The notes beneath the pieces were generated by a model that saw only the letters and a program-made list of their open reading frames with translations, did not search any database and was not told the origin of the DNA. Made by a program: the position numbers and the translations under genes. This document shows positions 1 to 9,493 of a DNA stretch of 64,000 nt, piece by piece. Position 1 is the stretch's first letter. Every line of letters starts with the position of its first letter. The DNA is taken from positions 62,001 through 126,000 of the forward strand of contig NW_003314296.1 of NCBI RefSeq assembly GCF_000143415.4, written 5' to 3'. Source of the stretch: Selaginella moellendorffii (Eukaryota; Streptophyta; Lycopodiopsida; Selaginellales; Selaginellaceae).

Positions 1-179
1 GATACTCCCGAAAGAAAGATGAAGCGGTCACTGACTTATTCGCAAAGTCCCTCTGTTACTCACGCGACTCCTCATTTCCCGGATGCATCTCGGTGTCTAG
101 ACCTTCCATTGTAGCAGCACCAACAAGACGTTGTTGATGCCAAGGTCTCCACCCAAGAAATGGAGGTCGCCAATCCAGA

Positions 180-1500
180 AAACACTGATAACGCTGATAA
201 GTGTGATCAATTTCATCATATGCCCAATAGTGAATGTCACAACCACGACCACATTGTCGCCTTTGTCCTTGGACTCGAGCAGTAGCAGCATCAACCTCCA
301 TTGGAACAAGACCATCACCCACAGGAAGTGGAGTGGAAGGATGGGAAGTGAGAAGTAGAAGAGGCAACATCTCATAACATTATGCCAAACAAAGAGTATC
401 GTCAAAAGTGGCTAAAGCAAGTGTATACACAAGTCCGACAAAAGTGCTAGCCACAACATTCCTAGCTTGATCCGCTCCAACATATTTGGCTCCGCATGAA
501 GCAAAAGGCTTCAGAAACGAACGCCAAATTGCATTGGCCCTTGATGAAAACAATGCAATTATTGGAAGGCATTATCATAATTGTCAGCATGTCCGAATGT
601 GCATTTGAAGATGTCTAGGATAACACTCTAATCCCCATGAGTGGCTACACTCAAACCATTGTACCACTGCAATGCCATCCCTTGGAGACATGTGGGAAAC
701 TCATGCAAACATCGAGCATCATCCCAAAAATGATATATAGCAATCACCGTGAAATGATCAAACCAATGGTACACATCATCCCTAGGATTCCCATAAAAGA
801 ACTCCAGCCGAATGTGAGGATTGGCACCAAGAGCAGGAGGAGTTGTACCACGTGCCATGAACGCCGCTATCAATTGAGTTTGGTTGTTCAATTGCAATCA
901 CACGGCATCAAGCAAATGCACTAACTGCTATTCTAGAGTTAGAGGAGGAGATTATTGCCCTAAAAATGAATGAAAAGGAAAGAGCAAAAGAAGAGAAATG
1001 AGAAGAAAACTAAAAGGAAAAGGGGATCTAGACAATAGAAAAGCTAGATCTAAACCAAAATCTTGAAAGGAAATAAACAAAAGAAAGGAAATAGAAAAAG
1101 CTACATCTAAACAATGCAAAAGTTAGATATAAACCAAAATTCTAAATCCAAACACTCCTCAAGAATAATGAAAGATGCCCTTTATCTCCATCAATGTGAG
1201 TGCTTGGAATATGGAAAGGGAATACAAAACTGTGTATATTAATTAGCCCAACATATATACAAAAGCAAGTGGTCCGGATTGAAACTAATCTGACAGCTAC
1301 CAAAATCCCACTACATTAATATTAGTATATCATTATAACTATACATTTGGCCCTCACAGAATTAATTGTGTAGTACACTTTATCTCTCTCCCTTTAATCA
1401 ATTAGAAAAGGGGCAATTGTTTAAATGGGTATTTTATCTTTATATATCCCTTAAAGTTCCAAAAATTCATAATGATAATATATGTAATTTTTATTTTGTG
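180..1500 (-). mobile_element. Degenerate LTR-retroelement remnant with gag fragment (copy 1)
   Basis: On the minus strand 897-628 reads as a retrotransposon gag fragment, including a run resembling LEFFYGNPRDDVYHWFDHF and LQGMALQWYNG, typical of the start of Ty3/gypsy capsid domains. No pol was found. About 1230-1370 looks like part of an LTR. The same layout recurs around 59540-60850 at clearly lower than full identity, so this is an old dispersed family. Family assignment rests only on the gag fragment. Confidence 0.55.
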
Positions 1501-2560
1501 ATCACATAAACTACACTCACCCCCTTTAAAGATATTAATGTTCATGTGAAATAATTACTCATCCCCTTGTATTGCAATCTTATATTAGTGTAAGTGACTA
1601 AATTTTTCCATTTTACTTTAGTCACTTCACCGCATCTCCAACCACTTGGAGGAGTCTCACTTACAACCTCCATAAGTCCTATTTCAAACTTGGGCTTGCT
1701 ATCCCCTAGAATGGCATCCCCGCCACTCAACCTTTGCACTTGGTCTAAGTGCCCCACATGTCCGATCCCATGACCGATACCCCAAGGTACCACTGACATA
1801 TCAGCCCGTTACGCTAAGGCCATGCCCCTTTACCTTGGTCACACCGGTGGTCTAACACCACCTGCATCACAGTCCCATCTCTCAAGGACTGGGCCATCCG
1901 TCCATGAGTGATCATTCCAGATCCACTCTTTAGCATCCTTAGGATGCCCACAGACATGGGGAATAGCCTTCCCCAATATCCTTTTTCCGGTCTTCACCAA
2001 GTCCCTTTCTGCCCATGGCCGTGTTCGCCAACACTGCCACTGGATCGAGGCTCACAGGCCCGACCACTAAGTCCCACGGTCCGCTGGGACTTCCTCACCA
2101 CTCAACTGTATCCTTGGTCACTACACTAGAGGACTACTCCTCTTCCTTTCCACAGTCTGGGCCTTTGGGACAACATTTCGGAACACCGTGGCCCTACGCG
2201 GGCCTCATGGGTACTCTCCCTGCCTTTCGCCTTTGGGTGCTCTAGCCATAGGCTTAGAGTGAGGTTCCGTTGAGCCACACCAGGTATCCAAGTAGGTAGT
2301 GCCACCCATACTTGGACTGGGAGCATCGGCCAGTCAATCTCCCGGGGAAATTAGAGCCGGCTCTTGAACACTTCACCAAGCTACCCCGCTTGTGGTCCGT
2401 ATTCAGTCTAGTCTTGGACTTCCCAGTGCTCAGTTCATCACCCAACACTGGGTCTGGCCTTCCTGGGCCAAACTGGCCTTCCCTGGCCAAACTGGCTCCA
2501 CTGTAGTCCTTCCCCTTACTATACTTTTGGAGCTCACCAAACCCCCCAGGGTCTTGGAGA
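1501..2560. other. Unassigned repeat-like sequence, no gene
   Basis: I see no convincing exon here. Short open frames exist on both strands but none resembles a known domain. Composition changes from AT-rich to GC-richer near 1600, and the stretch probably belongs to another degraded element that hosted the chromovirus insertion. Confidence 0.4.
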
Positions 2561-2574
2561 CGAATGCTTTGGGC

Positions 2575-2925
2575 TTTCACCCTCTCAGACTCGAACTCGG
2601 ACTCAGACTCGGACTTGGACTTGGACTTGGACTCGGACTCGGCCTCGGTCTCGATCTCGGTCTCGGTCTCGATCTTGGTCTCAGTCTCGGTCTCGGTCTC
2701 GGTCCCAGTCTCGGTCTCAACCTCGGACTCCATCTCGGGTCCTTCTCGAACTCCATCTCGGATTCCATCTCGGATCCATCTCGGACTCCATCTCGGACTC
2801 CATCTCGGACTCTGTCTCGGTCCACCTCGAACTCCATCTCGGACTCCATCTCGGACTCCGTCTCGGTCCATCTCGGACTCCATCTCAGTCCACCCCGAAC
2901 TCCGTCTCGGTCCATCTCAGACTCT
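2575..2925. repeat. TCGGAC/TCGGTC-type minisatellite
   Basis: Imperfect tandem units of 6, 12 and 15 bp built on CTCGGACTC, CTCGGTCTC and CATCTCGGACTC. All frames stay open for long distances because the unit lacks stops, giving artificial proteins rich in Arg-Asp-Gly or Ser-Asp. This is a low-complexity array, not a gene. Confidence 0.85.
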
Positions 2926-3064
2926 TCCACGTGTCATGTGTTGGTCCTTTTTGGGTCCCTTTTGGGAGTCTTGCTTATTGGTTGCCTCGTGCTCGCTCCT
3001 CGAGCACTTTTGTTGGGAGTTCCACTCCCGCTCTCGACCTTCCAAGTCGGAGTTTTTAGTCCAA

Positions 3065-3069
3065 ACGTG
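3065..3069. repeat. Target-site duplication, left copy (ACGTG)
   Basis: ACGTG lies directly before the TGTCA start of LTR1 and recurs directly after the TTGACA end of LTR3 (14246-14250). Five bases is the duplication expected for Ty3/gypsy integrase. Confidence 0.75.
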
Positions 3070-3430
3070 TGTCAGGAATCCCCTAATTCTTGCCACATTC
3101 TTGACTCTCGCCGGATTCCTGACCTGCAGACCACATTCCTGACTCTCGAGACACTTCCCTATTCCTGAGTCTCGAGACACTTCCCGATTCTTGAGTCTCG
3201 AGCCACATTCCTGATGATGATGTGGTGCCTCCTCGACCTCAGCTGTATTTAGGCCGTCCTCGATCCAAGAGTGGTGGAGCTTCATCAACCTATAGTATAT
3301 ATAGGTTAGCCTTGTTCCATTTCTCCACAATCTGAATCAACACCAGTCTAAGGCCTCTTCTTTGTTTTCACTAGCTTTTTCTCTTTGTCTTTAGCATTTT
3401 CCAATCTTGATCTTATTGGGGGTCTTGACA
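3070..3430 (+). repeat. LTR1 (5' LTR, 361 bp)
   Basis: Begins TGTCAGG and ends GTCTTGACA, giving a TGTCA/TGACA terminal inverted repeat. It contains three 26-bp units with CTCGAG centres near 3135-3215. A TATA box (3296-3303) sits in a short palindrome, and the probable transcript start lies near 3325. LTR2 and LTR3 are close copies. Confidence 0.9.
3287..3307. promoter_or_regulatory. LTR core promoter: TATA box within a palindrome
   Basis: Arms AACCTATA and TATAGGTT flank a GTATA centre, so the TATATATA core is almost symmetrical. It is conserved in all three LTRs (around 7540 and 14105 for the others). It places transcript initiation about 3325-3330. Confidence 0.65.
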
Positions 3431-3432
3431 GT

Positions 3433-3447
3433 TTGATTCAGATTGTG
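3433..3447 (+). other. Putative self-priming primer-binding site
   Basis: TTGATTCAGATTGTG starts 2 nt after LTR1 and is the exact reverse complement of 3326-3340 (CACAATCTGAATCAA) inside LTR1. The latter is at the predicted 5' end of the element RNA. No TGG-starting tRNA-type binding site follows the LTR. The arrangement matches Tf1-type self-priming, in which the RNA 5' end folds back as primer; function here is inferred. Confidence 0.7.
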
Positions 3448-3528
3448 CTTTTTGCTTTTCTTTTAGCTCGTTTTGATTATTTGATTGCCTTTGTCTTTTT
3501 CCCCCTTTTCTTTTCTTTCTTCTTGCCA

Positions 3529-4500
3529 ATGGAGTCTCCAAGCCATCCTGATTTCTTTGCCGAAGTCCTTGCAAAAATCCAGTCTGAGAATACCGAGCTG
3601 AAGGCGACCCTTCTTCGCATGCAGCAGGAGCTTGCTTCACTTTCGGCTCAAGGATCCAGCAAAGTTCCTAAACCGAAGGTGAGTTTCCCGGCGAAATTTT
3701 CAGGCAAGCGTTCGGAGCTTCGTGGATTTTTGAACCAAATGGAGCTGATCTTTGCACTTCAACATCGGCGGTACCCCACTCTCGAGTCTCAAATCGGCGC
3801 GATTGGGACGTTGCTCGAGGGTGCAACTTTGTCATGGTTTTCTCCTCTTCTGGAGAAGAGCATGAAAGGGGTTGTGGTTCCGGAGCTGATGGATCTTCAA
3901 TTGTTCAAAGAGAAGCTCGAAGCATGTTTTGGCGAGACGGATCGGGTTCGGGCTGCTACCACAAAGATGAGACGTCTCTCTCAGGGGTCTCGTCCTGCCT
4001 CGATCTACGCTGCAGAGTTCCAACTCCTTGCCTTGGACACTCAGTGGGATGAGCAGGCCCTGATTGACCAATTTCATTTTGGCCTCAACAACGGTGTCAA
4101 GGATTTGTTGCTCACCATGGAGGATCCCAAGGACCTGTCGGACGCCATCAACAAAGCTGTTCGATGTGACAATCGTCTCTTTGAACGTCGTCAGGAAAGT
4201 CGCCGCGCCGCTGTTTTTCCGTCCCAGACTCAGGAATCCCAGCTTGAGTCTTCGGGGCATAGTCCTGAACCTACTGCTCCGGTCCCGATGGATATTTCTG
4301 GTACTCCCCGACTCATTAGAGGGAAGTTGAGTCCTGCTGAGAGGCAACGTCGAATATCTCATAATCTTTGCCTCTACTGTGCTGATCCTAATCACAAAGC
4401 AGCTGTGTGTCCCAGGAAGCCTCCCCGATTGCTCGAGTTCACTCTGCCTCAAAGTTCACTTCTGTTGCAATCGGGAAACGACCCTGTCCAAACAGAGTAG
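3529..4500 (+). CDS. gag: Chromovirus Gag (capsid/nucleocapsid), 323 aa
   Basis: Forms the retrotransposon particle and packages element RNA. The ATG at 3529 (MESPSHPDFF) is the first ATG after a T-rich leader. A coiled N-terminus (about residues 10-40) precedes the capsid domain (about 60-230, with LRGFLNQMELIF and LSWFSPLLE). A CCHC zinc knuckle follows near residue 285 (CLYCADPNHKAAVC), with basic residues around it. The frame ends at TAG 4498-4500, overlapping the protease frame. A G GGA AAC slippery heptamer lies 20 nt before the stop. The frame has no internal stop, so Gag could still be made if transcribed. A truncated inverted copy lies at 12916-13806. Confidence 0.88.
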   Translation: MESPSHPDFFAEVLAKIQSENTELKATLLRMQQELASLSAQGSSKVPKPKVSFPAKFSGKRSELRGFLNQMELIFALQHRRYPTLESQIGAIGTLLEGATLSWFSPLLEKSMKGVVVPELMDLQLFKEKLEACFGETDRVRAATTKMRRLSQGSRPASIYAAEFQLLALDTQWDEQALIDQFHFGLNNGVKDLLLTMEDPKDLSDAINKAVRCDNRLFERRQESRRAAVFPSQTQESQLESSGHSPEPTAPVPMDISGTPRLIRGKLSPAERQRRISHNLCLYCADPNHKAAVCPRKPPRLLEFTLPQSSLLLQSGNDPVQTE

Positions 4501-5440
4501 GAGCTGTCTGTTTGGACTCCCCAAATAAAAATCACTTTTCTTCCTTATCAAGCTCCTCACCACCTTTCATCAAAGCCACCACCAATTCCCGCAACTTCCG
4601 CGTCCCATGTCTCCTTTCTTTCACCGGACAATCAGGACTCAAGGCTTTGGCGCTACTGGACTCGGGTGCAACTTCCTGCTTCATGGACACGGACTTTGCT
4701 GCCCGATATCACGTTCCTCTTTCTCCTACCATACGGGATCTGAGGGTTGAAGGCATCGGCGGGCATTTTGTGTCTCCATCTTCTGGACTTAGGGAAACGT
4801 TGCCCGTTCGAGTACACATCGGGTCCACCGTCACCAATATCGCCTTCAACATCATCAACAGCAAGTCCTCCTCTGTGGTGCTCGGTCTTCCTTGGTTCCA
4901 ACTACATCAGCCTCAGATTTGTTGGAAGGACTTACAGCTCATCTCTCCCACATCACCATCTCCCACGGCTTCCCCTGGTGTTCATCGAGTCCGAATCAGG
5001 AAAAGTTCCCTAAACTCAAGTCGGGGTTCTATTCCTGACTCTACGAAGTTTTCATCCTCTTCTTTTTCCTCTCTTCCATCTTACACTGGACAGTATCCTC
5101 GTCTCATCATTCCATTTAGTCGTACCCCTTCTCCTATCTCCACAATCACTATGAAAGAACTCCTTCATGAAGAACCTCTTTTTCTTTTTGCTTTGCATGT
5201 TTCTCCTGTCAGTCTTCCTGAGAAGTATCATGATTTTGGGGATGTGTTTGACAAGAAAAAAGCTAGTGTACTGCCTGTTCATCGGCCTTATGATTGTCCC
5301 ATTGATTTACAGGAAGGAGCGTCACCTCCGTGGGGGCCTATCTACGGGTTATCCCCGTCCGAGCTTAAAGCCCTCAAAGAGTACGTGGATGAGAACCTTG
5401 CCTCGGGCTACATTCAACATTCGCAGTCCCCGGCTGGAGG
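4407..5440 (+). pseudogene. pol: Chromovirus Pol, N-terminal part: protease and start of RT, truncated
   Basis: The frame is -1 relative to gag and open across the overlap. It holds the aspartic protease with the active-site motif LLDSGAT (about 4660) and the linker to reverse transcriptase (MKELLHEEPLFLF, then ...YIQHSQSPAG). At about 5437 the RT sequence is interrupted and joins directly to the RNase H/tether region, shifting the frame and ending at a stop near 5486. Compared with the inverted copy nearly 1 kb is missing, including the YLDD catalytic motif. This copy therefore cannot supply reverse transcriptase. Confidence 0.85.
4473..4479 (+). promoter_or_regulatory. Putative -1 ribosomal frameshift site (GGGAAAC)
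   Basis: In gag frame the codons read tcG GGA AAC, the X XXY YYZ form used by retroviral and retroelement frameshift sites. Slipping back one base gives the pol frame exactly (RPCPNRVGAVC...). The heptamer is conserved in the inverted copy (about 12932-12938, minus strand), where the next codon differs. No downstream pseudoknot was verified. Confidence 0.6.
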
Positions 5441-5442
5441 GG

Positions 5443-7281
5443 GCGAGCCATCAAACAACAGTCTGGACGGATCACAAAAATCTTGAGTACTTTGCCAGTT
5501 CCCGAGTTTTAAGCCGTCATCAAGCAAGGTGGGCACAATTCCTGAGTCGATTTGACTTTGTTATCAAGTACAGACCTGGAAAGTTTCAAGGCCTTCTTGA
5601 TGCTCTTTCAAGGCGCTCCTATCTCAGTCTCAGGCCTGGTAATCCTGCCTTCGATCAACAGAATCAAGTTATCCTCGGTCCTGATCGGCTTCAAGTTATG
5701 GCAATTTCCCTGGCCCCTCAGGACTCCTCCTTGATGGATGCAATCAGAAACGATCTTCAATCCGATGATCTCGCTAGCGACATTTTCCCCCATCTTCAGG
5801 CTGGACACCCAGTGACTCCCGACTGTCGGCGATTTGACGAGTTTGAGTTCTTAGATGGCTTATTGTACCGTGGGGAGCAGCTTTACGTTCCTGAAGGTGA
5901 TGCTCGAAGGTTGGTCCTGATTGCGTGCCACGATAGCCCGACTGCTGGTCACTTCGGCATTGCGAAAACCTATGAGCTAGTTGCACGGGACTTTTGGTGG
6001 CCTCACATGGACGACTACATCAAAGCTTTTGTTACCTCCTGTGACACTTGTGCCCGGAATAAGGTACCTCGCCACCTTCCTTCAGGTTTGCTTCGTTCCC
6101 TTCCGGTCCCTTCAGGTCCTTGGGAATCCATCTCCATGGATTTCTTGAGTGATCTTCTGAGTTCTGGAGGCTTCAACAGCATTTTAGTCGTGGTGGATCG
6201 CTTCACAAAGATGGCGCACTTCTTGCCATGTACCAAGGAGTTTTCGGGCGAGGACATGGCAAAACTGGTATTCAGGGAAATTTTCCGACTTCATGGGATT
6301 CCTACAGATGTGGTTTCGGATCGGGGGCCTCAGTTCATCTCTCATTTCTGGCAACGGTTTTTGCAGCTGCTTGGAGTGAAGGCCAACCTCTCTTCGGCAT
6401 ATCATCCTCAAACTGATGGGCAGTCCGAGCGAACGATTCAGACGTTGGAACAATTCTTGAGGTGCTTCATCAACTATCATCAGGATAACTGGTTCGATAT
6501 CCTTCCCCTTGCTGAGTTTTCCTATAACAACTCTGTTCACTCCTCTCTTCGAGTTTCCCCCTTCTTTGCGAACTCTGGCCGAAATCCCCGATTCAATCTC
6601 TCACTTCCTTCTCCATCTGAATCCTCTCGTTCAAATCCCCGCTCTGAGGCATTTATCTCCAACCTCCAGGAAATCCACAACTCCATCTCCTTCCACCTCC
6701 ATCGTGCTCAGGAATCTCATAAAACATTTGCCAATGTCCATCGTCAGGATTGTCCCCCTTACAATATCGGGGATAAAGTCTGGCTCCTCAGGCGAAATAT
6801 CTCCACCACCAGGCCCTGTCCAAAACTCGATTTCAAACGCCTTGGTCCTTTCCCTATCACTGCCATCATTAATCCTGTCACTTATCACCTTGCACTTCCC
6901 TCCTCATATCAAATTCACCCCGTTTTTCACTCCTCTCTTCTTGAGCCTTATATTCCTAGTCTTATTCCAAATCGGGTCATTCCTCCGCCTCCACCAGTGC
7001 AGCTCGAGGATGGGTCTGAGTACGAGGTTCAGGACATCCTTGATTCCAAGATTTCACAGTCTAAACTCTACTATCTGGTGGACTGGAAGGGTTACGGACC
7101 TGAGGAACGCACTTGGGAACCTGCGGACAACCTGATTCATTCTCCTGACCTTGTTCAGGACTTCCACCGCCGCTATCCTTCTCGTCCCAGTCCTCATACT
7201 TTTTCTCCATCTCCCATCCCTCGCCGCTCATCTCATCCTCCTCTTCGTTCTCGTTCACATCCTCGTTTCACTCGTTCTTGA
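5443..7281 (+). CDS. pol: Chromovirus Pol, C-terminal part: RNase H end, integrase, chromodomain
   Basis: The open frame continues after the deletion junction. It has the RNase H tail ([12 protein letters not shown]), a tether ending with LDALSRRSY, and the integrase zinc-binding HHCC region (H...H...CDTC, about 5930-6055). The integrase core has the catalytic D, D and E in SMDFLSDLL, VVSDRGPQF and DGQSERTIQ. A GPF-like C-terminal region is followed by a chromodomain (about 7018-7185; YEVQDILD, YYLVDWKGYGPEERTWEP). The reading frame ends at 7281, followed by a purine-rich stretch (7281-7292) that could be the polypurine tract, directly before LTR2. It has no start of its own and depended on the deleted upstream pol. 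Confidence 0.85.
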   Translation, partial: ASHQTTVWTDHKNLEYFASSRVLSRHQARWAQFLSRFDFVIKYRPGKFQGLLDALSRRSYLSLRPGNPAFDQQNQVILGPDRLQVMAISLAPQDSSLMDAIRNDLQSDDLASDIFPHLQAGHPVTPDCRRFDEFEFLDGLLYRGEQLYVPEGDARRLVLIACHDSPTAGHFGIAKTYELVARDFWWPHMDDYIKAFVTSCDTCARNKVPRHLPSGLLRSLPVPSGPWESISMDFLSDLLSSGGFNSILVVVDRFTKMAHFLPCTKEFSGEDMAKLVFREIFRLHGIPTDVVSDRGPQFISHFWQRFLQLLGVKANLSSAYHPQTDGQSERTIQTLEQFLRCFINYHQDNWFDILPLAEFSYNNSVHSSLRVSPFFANSGRNPRFNLSLPSPSESSRSNPRSEAFISNLQEIHNSISFHLHRAQESHKTFANVHRQDCPPYNIGDKVWLLRRNISTTRPCPKLDFKRLGPFPITAIINPVTYHLALPSSYQIHPVFHSSLLEPYIPSLIPNRVIPPPPPVQLEDGSEYEVQDILDSKISQSKLYYLVDWKGYGPEERTWEPADNLIHSPDLVQDFHRRYPSRPSPHTFSPSPIPRRSSHPPLRSRSHPRFTRS

Positions 7282-7292
7282 GGAGCGGGTGC

Positions 7293-7679
7293 TGTCAGGA
7301 ATCCCCCAATTCTTGCCACATTCCTGACTCTCACCGGATTCCTGACCTACAGACCACATTCCTGACTCTCGAGACACTTCCCTATTCCTGACTCTCGAGA
7401 CACTTCCCTATTCCTAACTCTCGAGACACTTCCCGATTCCTAAGTCTCGAGCCACATTCCTGATGATGATGTGGCGCCTCCTCGACCTCAGCTATATTTA
7501 GGCCGTCCTCGATCCAAGAGTGGTGGAGCTTCATCAACCTATAGTATATATAGGTTAGCCTTGTTCCATTTCTCCACAATCTGAATCAACACCAATCTAA
7601 GGCTTCTTCTTTGTTTTCACTAGCTTTTTCTCTTTGTCTTTAGCATTTTCCAGTCTTGATCTTGTTGGGGGTCTTGACA
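7293..7679 (+). repeat. LTR2 (internal LTR, 387 bp)
   Basis: Begins TGTCAGG and ends GTCTTGACA. It is 26 bp longer than LTR1 because it has four instead of three tandem units. Diagnostic bases also differ: LTR1 and LTR3 share GTGGTGCC, GCTGTATT, CAGTCTAAGG and GGCCTC, while LTR2 has GTGGCGCC, GCTATATT, CAATCTAAGG and GGCTTC. Confidence 0.9.
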
Positions 7680-9462
7680 AATGAGAAGGATAGCAGCGGT
7701 GGAAGTCCTGAACAAGGTCAGGAGAATGAATCAGGTTGTCCGCAGGTTCCCAAGTGCGTTCCTCAGGTCCGTAACCCTTCCAGTCCACCAGATAGTAGAG
7801 TTTAGACCATGAAATCTTGGAATCAAGGATGTCCTGAACCTCGTACTCAGACCCATCCTCAAGCTGCACTGGTGGAGGCGGAGGAATGACCCGATTTAGA
7901 ATAGGACTGGGAATATAAGGCTCAAGGAGAGAGGAGTGAAAAACGGGGTGAATTTGATATGAGGAGGGAAGTGCAAGGCGATAAGTGACAGGATTAATGA
8001 TGGCAGTGATAGGGAAAGGACCAAGGCATTTGAAATCGAGTTTTGGACAGGGCCTGGTGGTGGAGATATTTCGCCTGAGGAGCCAGACTTTATCCCCGAT
8101 ATTGTAAGGGGGACAATCCTGACGATGGACATTGGCAAATGTTTTATGAGATTCCTGAGCACGATGGAGGTGGAAGGAGATGGAGTTGTGGATTTCCTGG
8201 AGGTTGGAGATAAATGCCTCAGAGCGGGGATTTGAACGAGAGGATTCAGATGGAGAAGGAAGTGAGAGATTGAATCGGGGATTTCGGCCAGAGTTCGCAA
8301 AGAAGGGGGAAACTCGAAGAGAGGAGTGAACAGAGTTGTTATAGGAAAACTCAGCAAGGGGAAGGATATCGAACCAGTTATCCTGATGATAGTTGATGAA
8401 GCACCTCAAGAATTGTTCCAACGTCTGAATCGTTCGCTCGGACTGCCCATCAGTTTGAGGATGATATGCCGAAGAGAGGTTGGCCTTCACTCCAAGCAGC
8501 TGCAAAAACCGTTGCCAGAAATGAGAGATGAACTGAGGCCCCCGATCCGAAACCACATCTGTAGGAATCCCATGAAGTCGGAAAATTTCCCTGAATACCA
8601 GTTTTGCCATGTCCTCGCCCGAAAACTCCTTGGTACATGGCAAGAAGTGCGCCATCTTTGTGAAGTGATCCACCACGACTAAAATGCTGTTAAAGCCTCC
8701 AGAACTCAGAAGATCACTCAAGAAATCCATGGAGATGGATTCCCAAGGACCTGAAGGGACCGGAAGGGAACGAAGCAAACCTGAAGGAAGGTGGCGAGGT
8801 ACCTTATTTGGGGCACAAGTGTCACAGGAGGTAACAAAAGCTTTGATGTAGTCGTCCATGTGAGGCCACCAAAAGTCTTGTGCAACTAGCTCATAGGTTT
8901 TCGCAATGCCGAAGTGACCAGCAGTCGGGCTATCGTGGCACACCATCAAGACCAACCTTCGAGCATCACCTTCAGGAACGTAAAGCTGCTCCCCACGGTA
9001 CAATAAGCCATCTAAGAACTCAAACTTGTCAAATCGCCGGCAGTCGGGAGTCACTGGGTGTCCAACCTGAAGATGGGGGAAAATGTCGCTAGCGAGATCA
9101 TCGGATTGAAGATCGTTTCTGATTGCATCCATCAAGGAGGAGTCCTGAGGGGCCAGGGAAATTGCCATAACTTGAAGCCGATCAGGACCGAGGATAACTT
9201 AATCCTGTTGATCGAAGGCAGGATTACCAGGCCTGAGATTGAGATAGGAGTGCCTTGAAAGAGCATCAGGAAGGCCTTGAAACTTTCCAGGTCTGTACTT
9301 GATAACAAAGTCAAACCGACTCAGGAATTGTGCCCACCTTGCTTGACGACGGCTTAAAACTCGGGAAGTGGCAAAGTACTCGAGATTTTTGTGATCCGTC
9401 CAGACTGTTGTTTGATGGCTCGCCCCCTCCAAGAAACGGCGCCACTCTCCAAAGGAATCCAC
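7680..9462 (-). pseudogene. pol: Inverted chromovirus Pol: RNase H tail, integrase, chromodomain
   Basis: Read right to left, this is a second copy of the RNase H/integrase/chromodomain segment, highly similar to 5443-7281. An in-frame stop lies at 9199-9201 (CAA changed to TAA) just before the integrase. The integrase and chromodomain remain open from 9168 down to the junction. The C-terminus is cut after the chromodomain (HRCYPSH), where it abuts the end of LTR2 at 7679/7680, so it runs antisense into LTR2 without its own terminus. Confidence 0.85.
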
Positions 9463-9493
9463 GATGGCAAGGAGCTCCTTGTCGTGGATTTCA

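Noticed and set aside
2254-3168. Long overlapping open frames on both strands (209 and 258 codons)
   Set aside because: They come from the stop-free minisatellite at 2575-2925. The repetitive products have no domain.
3130-3215. Regularly spaced short repeats that could suggest a CRISPR-like array
   Set aside because: They are contiguous 26-bp tandem units without unique spacers, confined to the LTR of a plant retroelement.
3832-4452. 206-codon minus-strand frame, with a mirror copy at 12964-13584
   Set aside because: Antisense shadow of gag, present in both copies for that reason.
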